From positions 1 through 59,149 of the forward strand of contig JAHHHH010000045.1 in the NCBI GenBank assembly GCA_019359415.1: 59,149 bases of DNA, written 5' to 3'. The position numbers and the translations under genes were made by a program. Of this stretch, positions 8,479-17,161 are shown in pieces (position 1 is the stretch's first letter; every line of letters starts with the position of its first letter). Under the pieces are notes generated by a model that saw nothing but the letters and a program-made list of their open reading frames with translations, was not told where the DNA came from and made no database searches. This DNA is from Iphinoe sp. HA4291-MV1. Lineage in GTDB: Bacteria; Cyanobacteriota; Cyanobacteriia; Cyanobacteriales; Nostocaceae.

Positions 8479-9618
8479 ATGGAAATGATGATTGAAGATT
8501 TGATGGAAAAGTTGATTGAAATGGGTGGATCAGATATGCATTTATCTGTTGGTTTGCCTCCCTACTTCCGCCTCAGTGGCAAACTTACACCTATTGGTGA
8601 CCAACCGTTGTCAGCAGAACAGTGTGAAAGGCTGATTTTCAGCATGCTCAATAATTCTCAGCGTCAAACCTTAGAGCAAAACTGGGAGCTAGATTGTTCT
8701 TATGGTGTTAAAGGATTAGCTCGTTTTCGGGTCAATCTTTATAAAGAACGTGGTGCTTACGCCGCATGTTTGCGGGCGTTAAGTTCTAAAATTCCAAGCT
8801 TTGAAAAGTTAGGTTTGCCAGATGTTGTACGAGAAATGTCAGAAAAACCAAGGGGGTTAATTTTGGTGACAGGTCCCACGGGTTCTGGTAAAACAACTAC
8901 CCTAGCCGCCATGATTGACTTAATTAATCGCACCAGGGCAGAGCATATTTTGACAGTAGAAGACCCAATTGAATTTGTTTACGAACCTATGAAAAGTGTG
9001 ATTCACCAAAGGCAACTTGGTGAGGATACGAAAAGCTTTGCCAATGCCTTAAGAGCAGCGTTGCGGGAAGACCCAGATATCATTTTGGTCGGAGAAATGC
9101 GCGATTTGGAAACAATTTCGTTGGCTATTTCTGCTGCGGAAACAGGACATTTGGTTTTTGGTACTTTGCATACAAGTTCAGCAGCACAAACTATAGACAG
9201 AATCATTGACGTTTTCTCATCAGAAAAACAAACCCAAGTGCGAGTGCAGTTGTCTAACTCACTGGTGGCAGTATTTAGTCAAACTTTGGTTCCTAGAAAA
9301 AATCCTAAACCAGGTGAATTTGGTCGAGTGATGGCTCAAGAAATTATGGTTGTTACTCCTGCTATTTCTAACTTGATTCGTGAAGGAAAAACATCTCAAA
9401 TTTACTCGGCTATCCAGACTGGTGGGAAATTGGGGATGCAAACTTTAGAAAAGGTTTTAGCAGATTTATATAAAGCAGGAGTTATCTCCTTTGAAGCAGC
9501 AATGTCTAAAAGTTCTAAGCCGGATGAGCTTCAGCGTCTTATCGGTGCTGCATCACCAGCAGGAGCAAGACTAGGAGCAGCAGTCACCTCTGGGAGAATT
9601 CAAAATTCAAAATTATAA
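8479..9618 (+). CDS. pilT: Type IV pilus retraction ATPase PilT
   Basis: A 379-residue retraction motor that depolymerises pilin fibres for twitching motility and DNA uptake. It has an N-terminal PAS-like domain (GGSDMHLSVGLPPYFR), Walker A GPTGSGKTTT near 133-142, the aspartate box VEDPIEFVYEP, Walker B DIILVGEMRD and the histidine box HLVFGTLHTSSA. The PilT-specific signature is present as AISNLIREGKTSQIYS, one residue away from the AIRNLIREGK consensus. Three ATGs lie close together at 8479, 8485 and 8488; I used the first. It starts 48 bp after pilB, and that gap contains the low-complexity string TTAGTCATTAGTCATTAG. Confidence 0.97.
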   Translation: MEMMIEDLMEKLIEMGGSDMHLSVGLPPYFRLSGKLTPIGDQPLSAEQCERLIFSMLNNSQRQTLEQNWELDCSYGVKGLARFRVNLYKERGAYAACLRALSSKIPSFEKLGLPDVVREMSEKPRGLILVTGPTGSGKTTTLAAMIDLINRTRAEHILTVEDPIEFVYEPMKSVIHQRQLGEDTKSFANALRAALREDPDIILVGEMRDLETISLAISAAETGHLVFGTLHTSSAAQTIDRIIDVFSSEKQTQVRVQLSNSLVAVFSQTLVPRKNPKPGEFGRVMAQEIMVVTPAISNLIREGKTSQIYSAIQTGGKLGMQTLEKVLADLYKAGVISFEAAMSKSSKPDELQRLIGAASPAGARLGAAVTSGRIQNSKL

Positions 9619-9753
9619 ATTCACGCATTGCAACCGCACCCTCGACGCAGATACATGCAGATGGAACAGAATTCAAACTGTGCAACTCGCACACCCCATC
9701 ACCCCATGCCCTCTTTGGGAAATGCAAAATTTACAATTGAAAATTAGTTTAAT

Positions 9754-10968
9754 ATGCCAACATTCGTTGCTCGTGTTAGAGACTCGCAAGGAAAATCAAA
9801 AATAGAAAAAATTGCGGCTAACTCCTTGGCACAAGCCCGTACTTATCTTAGACAACAGGGTTATGTAGTACAAGACTTGAAAAAACAATCTCAGGGCTTG
9901 GATTTTAAACAACTTCAAATCAAATTTACGAATGTTTCTGTGAAGGATAAAGCTGTATTTTCTCGTCAATTTGCTGCATTAGTTAATGCAGGAGTGACAA
10001 TTGTTAGAAGTTTGAGTGTCTTAGACCAGCAGTGTAACAATCCTAAACTGAAACAAGCTATTTTGGGTATTAGCGCTGATGTTCAAAGTGGTGTTAATCT
10101 TTCTGAGGCAATGCGGAAATATCCTGATTGCTTTGATGGTTTGTATGTCAGTATGGTTGAGGCTGGCGAAGTCGGTGGTGTTTTGGACGAAGTGTTAAAT
10201 CGTTTAGCTAAGTTGTTAGAGGATATTGCTCGATTACAAAACCAAATTAAATCAGCACTGGCTTATCCTGTTGTTGTGGGATTTTTGGCGATCGCCATCT
10301 TTCTCGGTATGACTGTTTTTCTCATCCCAATTTTTGCTAACATTTTTCAAGAATTGGGAACAGAATTGCCTGCTCTGACGCAGTTTATGCTATTGGTCAG
10401 TAAAGTGTTAAGAAGTTGGTGGTTTTTGGTCATTATTAGTATTGTTGTTGCAGCAAGTTTCGTCTATCGACGGTACTACAAAACCCGGACTGGACGTAAA
10501 ACTATAGACCGTTTTTTGCTGAAGATTCCATTACTAGGTAACTTAATCCAAAAATCATCAGTTGCCCGTTTTAGTCGCACTTTTGGTTCTTTAACTCGTT
10601 CAGGCGTACCAATTCTCACTTCCTTAGAAATTGTGCGGGATACATCAGGAAATCAGGTAGTTGCTAACGCAATTGATGCTGCGCGTGTAGAAATTCAACA
10701 AGGAGGTATGATTAGCATTGCCTTACAAAAAGAAAAAGTTTTTCCTCCAATGACAATTCAGATGATTAGTATCGGAGAAGAAACTGGTGAATTAGATACT
10801 ATGTTGATGAAAATTGCTGATTTCTACGAAGATGAAGTCGAACAGACAGTCAAAGCACTAACTAGCGTTTTGGAACCGATTATGATTGTCGTTTTAGGAG
10901 GAATGATTGGTACAATTTTGCTATCAATGTATCTGCCTATGTTTAAGGTGTTCGATAAGCTAGGCTAG
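9754..10968 (+). CDS. pilC: Type IV pilus inner-membrane platform protein PilC
   Basis: A 404-residue member of the GspF/PilC family, the membrane platform on which PilB and PilT act. Two homologous cytoplasmic T2SSF domains are visible, at about 68-190 (VFSRQFAALVNAGV) and about 270-395 (RFSRTFGSLTRSGVPIL). Each is followed by membrane segments: about 170-200 (YPVVVGFLAIAIFLGMTVFL), about 215-235 and about 375-395 (IMIVVLGGMIGTILLSMYLP). It is 135 bp downstream of pilT. The spacer is AT-rich and has no terminator I can see, so read-through from pilBT is likely. No pilus assembly genes (pilM-Q) are in the window. Confidence 0.96.
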   Translation: MPTFVARVRDSQGKSKIEKIAANSLAQARTYLRQQGYVVQDLKKQSQGLDFKQLQIKFTNVSVKDKAVFSRQFAALVNAGVTIVRSLSVLDQQCNNPKLKQAILGISADVQSGVNLSEAMRKYPDCFDGLYVSMVEAGEVGGVLDEVLNRLAKLLEDIARLQNQIKSALAYPVVVGFLAIAIFLGMTVFLIPIFANIFQELGTELPALTQFMLLVSKVLRSWWFLVIISIVVAASFVYRRYYKTRTGRKTIDRFLLKIPLLGNLIQKSSVARFSRTFGSLTRSGVPILTSLEIVRDTSGNQVVANAIDAARVEIQQGGMISIALQKEKVFPPMTIQMISIGEETGELDTMLMKIADFYEDEVEQTVKALTSVLEPIMIVVLGGMIGTILLSMYLPMFKVFDKLG

Positions 10969-11041
10969 ATGATTAAATCAGTTATCAGTCATCAGTTATC
11001 AATGAACAAGCTTAGGGATGAAACTGATAACTGGTAACTGT
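10969..11041. repeat. Low-complexity spacer with inverted repeat between convergent pilC and the VanZ gene
   Basis: The spacer is built from variants of AGTTATCAGTCATC. CAGTTATCA at 10993-11001 pairs with TGATAACTG at 11025-11033. It could end transcription of both convergent genes, but there is no clear T run, so a terminator role is only possible. Confidence 0.5.
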
Positions 11042-12574
11042 TCACTGTTCATTGTTAAAGGCTGTTTTTCTAAGCACCATCGAAGCCCGCCATCTCAATA
11101 TCAACGTCGTCCCAGATGTAAATAATATACCAAGTAACAGGTTTTTCAGGCTGATACTTTTGCCGCTATTACTTACCAAAATACCTTCCAGTATCAGAGA
11201 AGGCAATAATATTCCACTAGGAAGTAATAACCTATTAAAAGTTAACTTTCTTTTAGCTAGAGTAGTCAGGAGCGCTAAGCAAATTCCTAGAGGGATAAAA
11301 GTTAATCCATAGTAAAAGATTTTCTGCTCTTTTGGAAACAATTCTAGTAGATTCAAAGAGTAAGAATTTTGTGATTTATCTACGTAAACTTGGATAGTCG
11401 CCCCAGAATAAGTGATGACTATGTGATGGAGGTTAGTATCTGCAAAAATACCAGGGATAGTTAATTTTGTGTCTGCTCCGTTTGCTCCAGTCATCGGTGT
11501 TCGTAGTCGCAAATCTAGATTGGTTCCCTGTTGTCCGAGCGTAAAATTGCGATGAAGAGAATCACCAGAAAGTGATATTATGCGTGCAGGTCCAGTCTGG
11601 GCTATGTTAGCAGTAGCAACGGTAGTCATTATTGTAAATTGAGAAGTTTCACGTATCCTTTTACTCAAGAAGGTTACAGGCTCTCTTGTTTCTAGCCAAT
11701 GGCTGGAACTCAAAGCAACACCTTTTTCATCTTCAATGTCTGGTGACTTCCCTTGCGATAATAGTTCTGGAAGTTGACCAGTATGATCCCGATAACTTTT
11801 TGTACCAATTAATTGATAGGAAGCTAGCAAAGAATTTTCGATAGTCTCTGAGTAATTTTTGTGATGAAATACTTGTGAAACTTCATTTTTAGAGATTGCT
11901 CTATCAGCAATAAAAACATCTGAAACATATCCCTGCCAAGGTCTATCACCTGTTTGCTCATTGCCTATCAAGAGTGGATAATTCAAAGACCAATTACTTA
12001 GATTAGTTGTATGTTGCCAAGCTATTGAAATTAGAAATGATATGAGTATGTATCCAAGAAAAAATAATGTTAACTTTTTGATCGAGTTGCTGGTTCTACT
12101 ATTTTCTATACGCATTAAGGTATATAGAAAGCTTTGTGAGTTACATAAATAAAAACAAATTAGACCCACCAATCCACCTATGGTATTGTTAAAAATATCG
12201 GTAGGAGTAGGTGCTCTTGAAGGCAGAAATACTTGCAGCACTTCAACTGTTGATGATAAACCTGCACTAACAAGTATCACTATTAGAAATTGGCTTGTCG
12301 CTTTCATCCTTATTCTCTGCAAGAGACTGGCGAAACCGAAACCTAAAGGTGTAAACAGCAAAATATTGTTTACTTGGTCTTTAAAAAAACTGGTGTTATC
12401 AAAACTGTCAACAAGTGCTGGTAGCGATAAACTATCTGGAAAGGAGAAAATAAAGGGATAAAGTGTAGCGAATAGCACTAATAAGATGCTAATAATGACT
12501 AGAATAAAGTCTCCTGGAAATACTGATTTATCTAAGTTAGATATTCGGCTAAAAATTTTGCGTCTATTCATCAT
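11042..12574 (-). CDS. VanZ-family membrane protein fused to a LamG/concanavalin A-like domain
   Basis: A 510-residue membrane protein. The N-terminal third is a VanZ domain: hydrophobic segments at about 22-45, 68-88, 95-115 and 135-155, with the typical VNNILLFTPLGFGFA and APTPTDIFNNTIGGLVG motifs. After a further membrane helix near 170-190 comes a region of about 220 residues (about 195-420) that looks like a LamG-type jelly roll: WQGYVSDVFIADRAISKNEV near 215-234, then FTIMTTVATAN and HHIVITYSGATIQVYVD. Three or more membrane segments close the protein. VanZ proteins are linked to glycopeptide resistance and envelope changes, but most have no known function. The jelly-roll part would face outside and could bind glycans (inference). 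Confidence 0.83.
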   Translation of the reverse strand: MMNRRKIFSRISNLDKSVFPGDFILVIISILLVLFATLYPFIFSFPDSLSLPALVDSFDNTSFFKDQVNNILLFTPLGFGFASLLQRIRMKATSQFLIVILVSAGLSSTVEVLQVFLPSRAPTPTDIFNNTIGGLVGLICFYLCNSQSFLYTLMRIENSRTSNSIKKLTLFFLGYILISFLISIAWQHTTNLSNWSLNYPLLIGNEQTGDRPWQGYVSDVFIADRAISKNEVSQVFHHKNYSETIENSLLASYQLIGTKSYRDHTGQLPELLSQGKSPDIEDEKGVALSSSHWLETREPVTFLSKRIRETSQFTIMTTVATANIAQTGPARIISLSGDSLHRNFTLGQQGTNLDLRLRTPMTGANGADTKLTIPGIFADTNLHHIVITYSGATIQVYVDKSQNSYSLNLLELFPKEQKIFYYGLTFIPLGICLALLTTLAKRKLTFNRLLLPSGILLPSLILEGILVSNSGKSISLKNLLLGILFTSGTTLILRWRASMVLRKTAFNNEQ

Positions 12575-13034
12575 GACCCATGTTCTCTGTCTTTCTAGTA
12601 ATGGATAATTGAACTGCTAATTACTGGTAGACGGTTAAACAAGAGTAATTAACAAAAGTAAAGGAACGCTTTTTTTCATGTTATTTATTCATTACTTAGA
12701 TTGGGGAAATAATTGTAAATTTTTCATAAAGAAGTTGTGAAGATAAGCTCCTCAGAACTGGATTTCATCAATACATTTAATAAATACATTGCGGGATCAG
12801 GTTTTTCCAGATTTCAAAGTACGCCGCATCAACCACCGATGCAGAGCAGTCATTTTACTTGCTTTTCTGCTTTGAAAGTACATTTTCTTCTATGAAGACA
12901 GTAAATCAAACAAAAATCCCTCAGTTTAACCAAGGGATTTGAAGCTTTTCCACGGCGATCGCGACCCTCCGCAACGCACTGATCGGGAATCTCCAAGGGC
13001 GCAGTGGCTCCAAAATTTTTAATCGGGTGTCAAG
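12575..13034. other. Intergenic region, 460 bp, without genes
   Basis: It lies upstream of the VanZ-LamG gene and downstream of the PEP-CTERM gene, both on the minus strand. The only clear structure is a terminator-like hairpin at 12914-12940. No open frame in it resembles a protein that I recognise. Confidence 0.6.
12907..12940 (-). terminator. Probable rho-independent terminator of the PEP-CTERM gene
   Basis: AAATCCCT at 12914-12921 pairs perfectly with AGGGATTT at 12933-12940 across an 11-base loop. Read on the minus strand the stem is followed by TTTTTGTTT. It lies about 95 bp beyond the stop codon of the minus-strand gene at 13035. Confidence 0.65.
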
Positions 13035-13805
13035 TTAAATTCTTTTTTTGCGTAATGTCAGCAACCCAACGACTCCCAATCCAAGTAATAACGATGGTTC
13101 AGGAACAGAGATTTTTTGCGCTGTAAAGCTACTTTCGTAAGAAATTCTCAAATTTCCATCTGACAAAAAGCCGTAGCTAGCTTCAATTTGTTGCAACCCT
13201 CCAATACCAATGGGAACGGAAAAGATGCCGTTGTTATCTTTAGAGACTTCTTGACCCAAGTATTCTACTGTCACATCTGAAAGTGGTTGTCCTTGATAGT
13301 ATACTTGAACTTCCAGGCTGTCTCCTTCCTGAACTGCAAAGGGATTTTCCAAAGGTATAATTTCCAGCGGCTGGTTGAACGGTTGCGCTAGAGTGTCAGA
13401 CCAATCATAAAGAGCTTTGGTATACTTCAGATTATGACTAACATTTTGGTATTGACTAATTTCAGCTTCTGAAATATTGCGAGATTGATTTTCGGATATT
13501 CTGGCATAATAGCCATTATCAAAAAATGCAGTTAAAGCCGCAATGTTGCTGTCAGGAGTCAGAGAAAGTCCATCTTGTTTCTGATTGATAGTAAATGGCA
13601 CTATCTGTCTTGTTGCATCATAAGCTGTGGCTTCCTTAAGTTTTGCAGGAGAATAAGGTTCTGGTCCTTCTTCTGGATGACCATACAATAGATTGTATTC
13701 TCCATTTTGATAGTCAAACCAGACAACGTGTGCTGAAGCCGGTTGCAAAATCAATGGTAGAATTGCCCCCGCCAAGAGCAATTTGAAAAAATTGCGGATG
13801 AGCAT
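13035..13805 (-). CDS. PEP-CTERM sorting domain protein with DUF4198-like region
   Basis: A 256-residue exported protein. I start it at the ATG at 13805 because GAGGAAAA lies just upstream and the N-terminus MLIRNFFKLLLAGAILPLIL is then a good signal peptide, cleaved after PASA. The mature part begins AHVVWFDYQNGEYNLLYGHPEE, which resembles DUF4198 (CbiK-like or nickel-uptake-associated) proteins: an N-terminal histidine, a GHPEE motif and two beta-rich halves. The C-terminus is a textbook PEP-CTERM signal: VPEP, a hydrophobic helix (SLLLGLGVVGLLTL) and a basic tail RKKRI. Such tails direct sorting by an exosortase, which is not in this window. The ligand is unknown; metal binding by the mature N-terminal histidine is possible but unproven. 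Confidence 0.85.
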   Translation of the reverse strand: MLIRNFFKLLLAGAILPLILQPASAHVVWFDYQNGEYNLLYGHPEEGPEPYSPAKLKEATAYDATRQIVPFTINQKQDGLSLTPDSNIAALTAFFDNGYYARISENQSRNISEAEISQYQNVSHNLKYTKALYDWSDTLAQPFNQPLEIIPLENPFAVQEGDSLEVQVYYQGQPLSDVTVEYLGQEVSKDNNGIFSVPIGIGGLQQIEASYGFLSDGNLRISYESSFTAQKISVPEPSLLLGLGVVGLLTLRKKRI

Positions 13806-14037
13806 CTCAATTTTCCTCAATTGAGCGATGACATCATTATTAAACCCAGATTTTTTGATACAGAACAATCCTCCTATAAGGGATATTATTGTTAATAAAG
13901 ATTTCTCTTTTTACCTAATTATTAAAATTTTATTGATTCTCAAAAATAATCAAATAAATATGATATTTTTATTATTTACATTTTAGAAAATACATATGTA
14001 TAGGTTGCACTTATGGCATATGTAAGGCAATAAATAA

Positions 14038-14062
14038 GCTGGGTTGAAAAATGAAACCCAGC
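14038..14062 (-). terminator. Hairpin downstream of the saccharopine-dehydrogenase-like gene
   Basis: GCTGGGTT at 14038-14045 pairs with AACCCAGC at 14055-14062 across a 9-base loop, 45 bp past the stop codon of the minus-strand gene at 14107. The tail on that strand is TTATTTATTGCC, which is only moderately T-rich, so termination is likely but not certain. Confidence 0.5.
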
Positions 14063-14106
14063 CTACAAAATATAAATAATTTAATACTTAAGCTGATAGC
14101 TAATAG

Positions 14107-15129
14107 CTACCTAACAAACTGAGGCATAATTTCAGCAGCGGTGAATAACCCATAAATACCCCGCTGGTACAATCCAATGCCAGCTTTAAGATAGCCAAAT
14201 GCAGGTCCACAGACATTGGCTGCCATGCTGGTTTCATCACCTAATGTGAAGGTATGGGTGGAAATTTTACCTTCAAAGGTGCGACCAGTAATTTTCACAT
14301 TGGTGCTAATGGGCTTTTTAGGATTACGGGTATCAACTATACCACTAACACTCACGCGATCGCGTCCTACAATTCCTGCTATCTCTAGCATCACATCATC
14401 GGCGTGTTCCATGTTCTCTAAAGTCAGCACGCCATTGGTTTTATCTAGGAGTGTTTCTACTTCCTCATCCGTCATTGTCCTGGCAGTTTCCACGCTAAAC
14501 CCTTGCATATGGGCAATATCTTCGCGGATAGTGGCGCGGTAAGCTTCCCAGTTAGCAATTCCTACCCCAAAGGTAATTTTCACTTGATGAATTTCGGCGT
14601 AGCTTTGGGCGGCTATTGCTGCTGCTGCTGTTAACAGTCCTGGTGTTGCCCCACATCCTGTCATGTAGGTAATTCCTGCTGCTTGGAGTTCTTCTTTCAT
14701 CGCCAGCAGTTGTTCTACAGCACTGGTGCGCTTAATCGCATCCACTAGCACTCCGCGCCAACCAGATTTGATAAACTGCCCAGCTACAGAGGGAATGAAA
14801 TCATTGGGTAAGTTGGGTAACGCCAGAAAATACCCATCTACAGGATAAGATTTTTCTATTAAATCCTCAACACTACGATTTGTTAAAGTTCCGAAGGGTT
14901 CTAAATAACCTACCGAACCCTGAGATTGATAAGTTGCAATGCATTTTTGAGCATTTAAACCATCAGCGGCGTAAGCGTAGCCTTGTTTGTCTGCCGCTGC
15001 TACTAAAAGCATTTCACGTTTTGGGGCGAGTACCTTGGCAGCTGCTTGCCCCAGTCCACCAAAGCCCAGTACTCCTACGCGCATTGCTTTGGGAAGATGA
15101 GTAGAACCTGTCACTTGCTCTGCATTCAT
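14107..15129 (-). CDS. Saccharopine dehydrogenase-like oxidoreductase
   Basis: A 340-residue NAD(P)-binding protein. An ATG at 15129 is preferred to the GTG two codons upstream. The Rossmann dinucleotide motif is [10 protein letters not shown] near residues 22-31 ([19 protein letters not shown]). The middle contains the [19 protein letters not shown] stretch, typical of saccharopine-dehydrogenase-like and related carboxylate oxidoreductases. The C-terminal half is an alpha/beta dimerisation domain. Close relatives are widespread in cyanobacteria and are annotated only by this general name; lysine catabolism is not established for them. The gene stands alone. A 17-bp tandem duplication lies just upstream of its start. 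Confidence 0.82.
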   Translation of the reverse strand: MNAEQVTGSTHLPKAMRVGVLGFGGLGQAAAKVLAPKREMLLVAAADKQGYAYAADGLNAQKCIATYQSQGSVGYLEPFGTLTNRSVEDLIEKSYPVDGYFLALPNLPNDFIPSVAGQFIKSGWRGVLVDAIKRTSAVEQLLAMKEELQAAGITYMTGCGATPGLLTAAAAIAAQSYAEIHQVKITFGVGIANWEAYRATIREDIAHMQGFSVETARTMTDEEVETLLDKTNGVLTLENMEHADDVMLEIAGIVGRDRVSVSGIVDTRNPKKPISTNVKITGRTFEGKISTHTFTLGDETSMAANVCGPAFGYLKAGIGLYQRGIYGLFTAAEIMPQFVR

Positions 15130-15135
15130 GGTCAC

Positions 15136-15526
15136 AACTAGTTTGGGCTAATTTTACAATAGCCGAAATTTTACAATAGCTGAAATTTGGTGATAATGAT
15201 AAAATTTTTCAACATTCTCCCGATTTCTATATTTCTTTCTCCTGCTACTGCTCGTTTTTAGGCGTTTTCACGCTGAAATGACAAGTTGAATTTTTAGCTT
15301 GACTAAACTGATAAGGTTAAGAGAAACTTACAAATAACAAAGGTAAGAACTAAAAAGAATAATAACTTTTGTTAATTTTCTGAGATATATATTTTGAGAG
15401 ATGGAACATTAGTTAACAAATGGCAAATTTGTAGCTAAGGAAAAATGCTGTATCAGACAGCTACATTTGTATGTGGCTATTTGCGACGGCAGTACTGTCC
15501 AAGCTTAGTATTTGGTTGGCAAAAGC
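15136..15526. other. Divergent promoter region, 391 bp
   Basis: The region separates the saccharopine-dehydrogenase-like gene (minus) from the DUF2997/Ycf35 operon (plus) and must hold promoters for both. Apart from the tandem repeat at 15151-15184 I see no hairpin, riboswitch-like fold or coding region in it. Confidence 0.55.
15151..15184. repeat. 17-bp tandem duplication
   Basis: ATTTTACAATAGCCGAA is followed directly by ATTTTACAATAGCTGAA, a one-base variant. The pair lies 22 bp upstream of the minus-strand start at 15129. It may contain promoter or operator elements, or be a neutral duplication. Confidence 0.8.
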
Positions 15527-15736
15527 ATGGAGACTTTAGAATTCGTCATTTATTCAGATGGTCGGGTACAAGAAAAAGTTACTGGCATTGTTGGTGCTTC
15601 CTGCGCTGAAGTTACAGCAGCTATAGAGGCACAGCTAGGACAGGTACTTACTTATGAGCCAACCTCAGAATACTTTGCTACCAAAGTGCAGCAATTTAGT
15701 GTGGTGAATACGCAAACCACCTTTAGCGATTGGTAA
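15527..15736 (+). CDS. DUF2997 domain protein
   Basis: A 69-residue protein starting METLEFVIYSDGRVQEKVTGI; the ATG at 15527 is preferred to a TTG five codons upstream. The beta-beta-alpha pattern with a conserved G-R-V-Q-E-x-V-x-G-I-x-G-x-x-C core is that of DUF2997. Proteins of this family lie next to ycf35-type genes in many cyanobacteria and in other bacteria. Function is unknown. It is the first gene of a three-gene set, 48 bp ahead of the Ycf35 gene. Confidence 0.8.
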   Translation: METLEFVIYSDGRVQEKVTGIVGASCAEVTAAIEAQLGQVLTYEPTSEYFATKVQQFSVVNTQTTFSDW

Positions 15737-15784
15737 GTTTTCAAAATAGTTTAGTTTCACTCATTCACACAACAACCAACAACC

Positions 15785-16171
15785 ATGTCACACTTTAGCC
15801 AAATTAAGACCCAAATCCGTAATGTTGATTCCTTGAAAGATGCACTGACAGACTTGGGTGTAGACTGGAAACAAGGTCCACGTGAAGTACGTGGTTATCG
15901 CGGTCAAACCCATAATGCCGAAGTTACTATTGAGCAGGAAAATGGTTACGATGTCGGCTTTAAATGGAATGGTAAAGAATACGAATTGGTTGCTGACTTA
16001 CAATATTGGCAGCAAAACTTATCAGTTGAAGGTTTCTTACGCCAAGTAACACAACGATATGCATATCATACAGTCGTTAAAGAAACTGCTCGTGTTGGAT
16101 TTCAAGTTGCTGAACAACAAAAAAACGAAGATGGTTCCATTCGCCTAGTCGTACAGCGCTGGAGTGCGTAA
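15785..16171 (+). CDS. ycf35: Ycf35-like protein (DUF1257)
   Basis: A 128-residue protein beginning MSHFSQIKTQIRN, the standard start of Ycf35, which is encoded in cyanobacteria and in red-lineage plastids. The conserved DLGVDW, WNGKEYELVADLQYW and FLRQVTQRYAYH blocks are present. No biochemical function is established for the family. Its TAA stop shares its last base with the ATG of the ferredoxin gene (TAATG at 16169-16173), so translation of the two is coupled. Confidence 0.92.
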   Translation: MSHFSQIKTQIRNVDSLKDALTDLGVDWKQGPREVRGYRGQTHNAEVTIEQENGYDVGFKWNGKEYELVADLQYWQQNLSVEGFLRQVTQRYAYHTVVKETARVGFQVAEQQKNEDGSIRLVVQRWSA

Positions 16172-16632
16172 TGTCTGATTTTTTGCCGTCGCCGGAACAA
16201 AGGGAAGATAATCGCTCAGGTTTTGAACCAGAATTGGGCAGTTTTCTACGAGACGCCCCAGAACGCTCTGGTTTTGAGCCAGAATTGGGTGGTAGATTGC
16301 GGCAAAAAGGTGTCTATGTTGACGAGATTACCTGCATTGGCTGCAAACACTGTGCCCATGTTGCCCGTAACACATTTTATATTGAACCAGATTATGGGCG
16401 ATCGCGTGTAGTGCGTCAAGACGGCGATCCAGAGGAGGTTGTTCAAGAGGCAATTGACACTTGTCCCGTTGATTGCATCCACTGGGTTGACTACACGGAA
16501 TTGAAAAAGTTAGAAGAAGAGCGCAAATATCAAGTCATACCCTTGATTGGATATTCAGTGGACGGATCGGCTATGACTGCCGAACGGCGACGCAAAAAGC
16601 AAAAACTCACTCGTAAAAAACCCCGTTATTAA
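16171..16632 (+). CDS. Ferredoxin, [4Fe-4S] type, with N-terminal SGFEPELG repeats
   Basis: A 153-residue electron carrier. The cluster ligands are Cys55, Cys58 and Cys61 (CIGCKHC), with Cys98 in TCPVDC; Cys102 is an extra cysteine nearby. The fold is that of single-cluster ferredoxins, like those fused to or beside Ycf35 genes. Ahead of the cluster domain are two copies of a 10-residue unit, RSGFEPELGS-FLR at 15-27 and RSGFEPELGG-RLR at 32-44. The C-terminus is a lysine/arginine-rich tail (RRRKKQKLTRKKPRY). It ends a coupled operon with the DUF2997 and Ycf35 genes and is followed by a strong terminator. Partner reductase or acceptor is unknown. Confidence 0.9.
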   Translation: MSDFLPSPEQREDNRSGFEPELGSFLRDAPERSGFEPELGGRLRQKGVYVDEITCIGCKHCAHVARNTFYIEPDYGRSRVVRQDGDPEEVVQEAIDTCPVDCIHWVDYTELKKLEEERKYQVIPLIGYSVDGSAMTAERRRKKQKLTRKKPRY

Positions 16633-16658
16633 AATAAATTTTGTTTCACCTGATTTTT

Positions 16659-16691
16659 GGAGGACTGGTTTGATGAGTCCTCCTGTTTTTT
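16659..16691 (+). terminator. Rho-independent terminator of the DUF2997/Ycf35/ferredoxin operon
   Basis: GGAGGACT at 16659-16666 pairs perfectly with AGTCCTCC at 16676-16683 across a 9-base loop, followed by TG and six T residues. It is 26 bp past the ferredoxin stop codon. Confidence 0.88.
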
Positions 16692-16803
16692 GAACAATCA
16701 TCTGCCGCGCATTCTTCGTCTATGCTTTGCATGGACGGAGTTAGCGGTGAGTCCAGCGCGCTACACCGACGTTTCTTCCCTCTCAGTAGCCCAGACGCTA
16801 CGC

Positions 16804-16847
16804 GTTGCCAGTCGCCTCCGCAGGATTTACCGGAGGCGACTGGCAAC
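16804..16847. repeat. Palindromic dispersed repeat
   Basis: GTTGCCAGTCGCCTCCG at 16804-16820 is matched exactly by its reverse complement at 16831-16847, a 17-bp stem with a 10-base loop. It is preceded by GACGCTACGC, a string typical of dispersed repeats in Nostocales. No T run follows, so it is more likely a mobile palindrome than a terminator. Confidence 0.8.
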
Positions 16848-17161
16848 AGAAGCAGCCTCTGTTGGAGGAGACACAAGGGAGGGCAGGCAAGATCTAGGAA
16901 TCTGATGGAGAGTATTGGTTTTGGATGTATTGCTTGAGTATTTCAATCTTGAGCGCCTCCAGCAGAAATAATGCAATATGCCCCAACTAAAGGAGCGTTT
17001 TGGACTTATATTTTTGCGGATTCAACTACGCTTTCTAATGCCGAGCTAGCTTCAAGCCTGAGTTTGTTGACCAATAAATTAGCCCATAACACAACACCTT
17101 GAAAGGGCTAGTTCTATATTCTTTTGCCTTGTTCAGTCAGGGGTGAGTGACAACGAGAAAA

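Larger units (their letters stand above)
16633..17161. other. Intergenic region with dispersed palindromic repeat
   Basis: The stretch separates the ferredoxin terminator from the convergent CPBP protease gene. It contains the terminator and the long palindrome at 16804-16847 within a GC-richer block. The remainder (about 16900-17161) has no structure that I recognise, and no open frame there resembles a protein. Confidence 0.6.
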
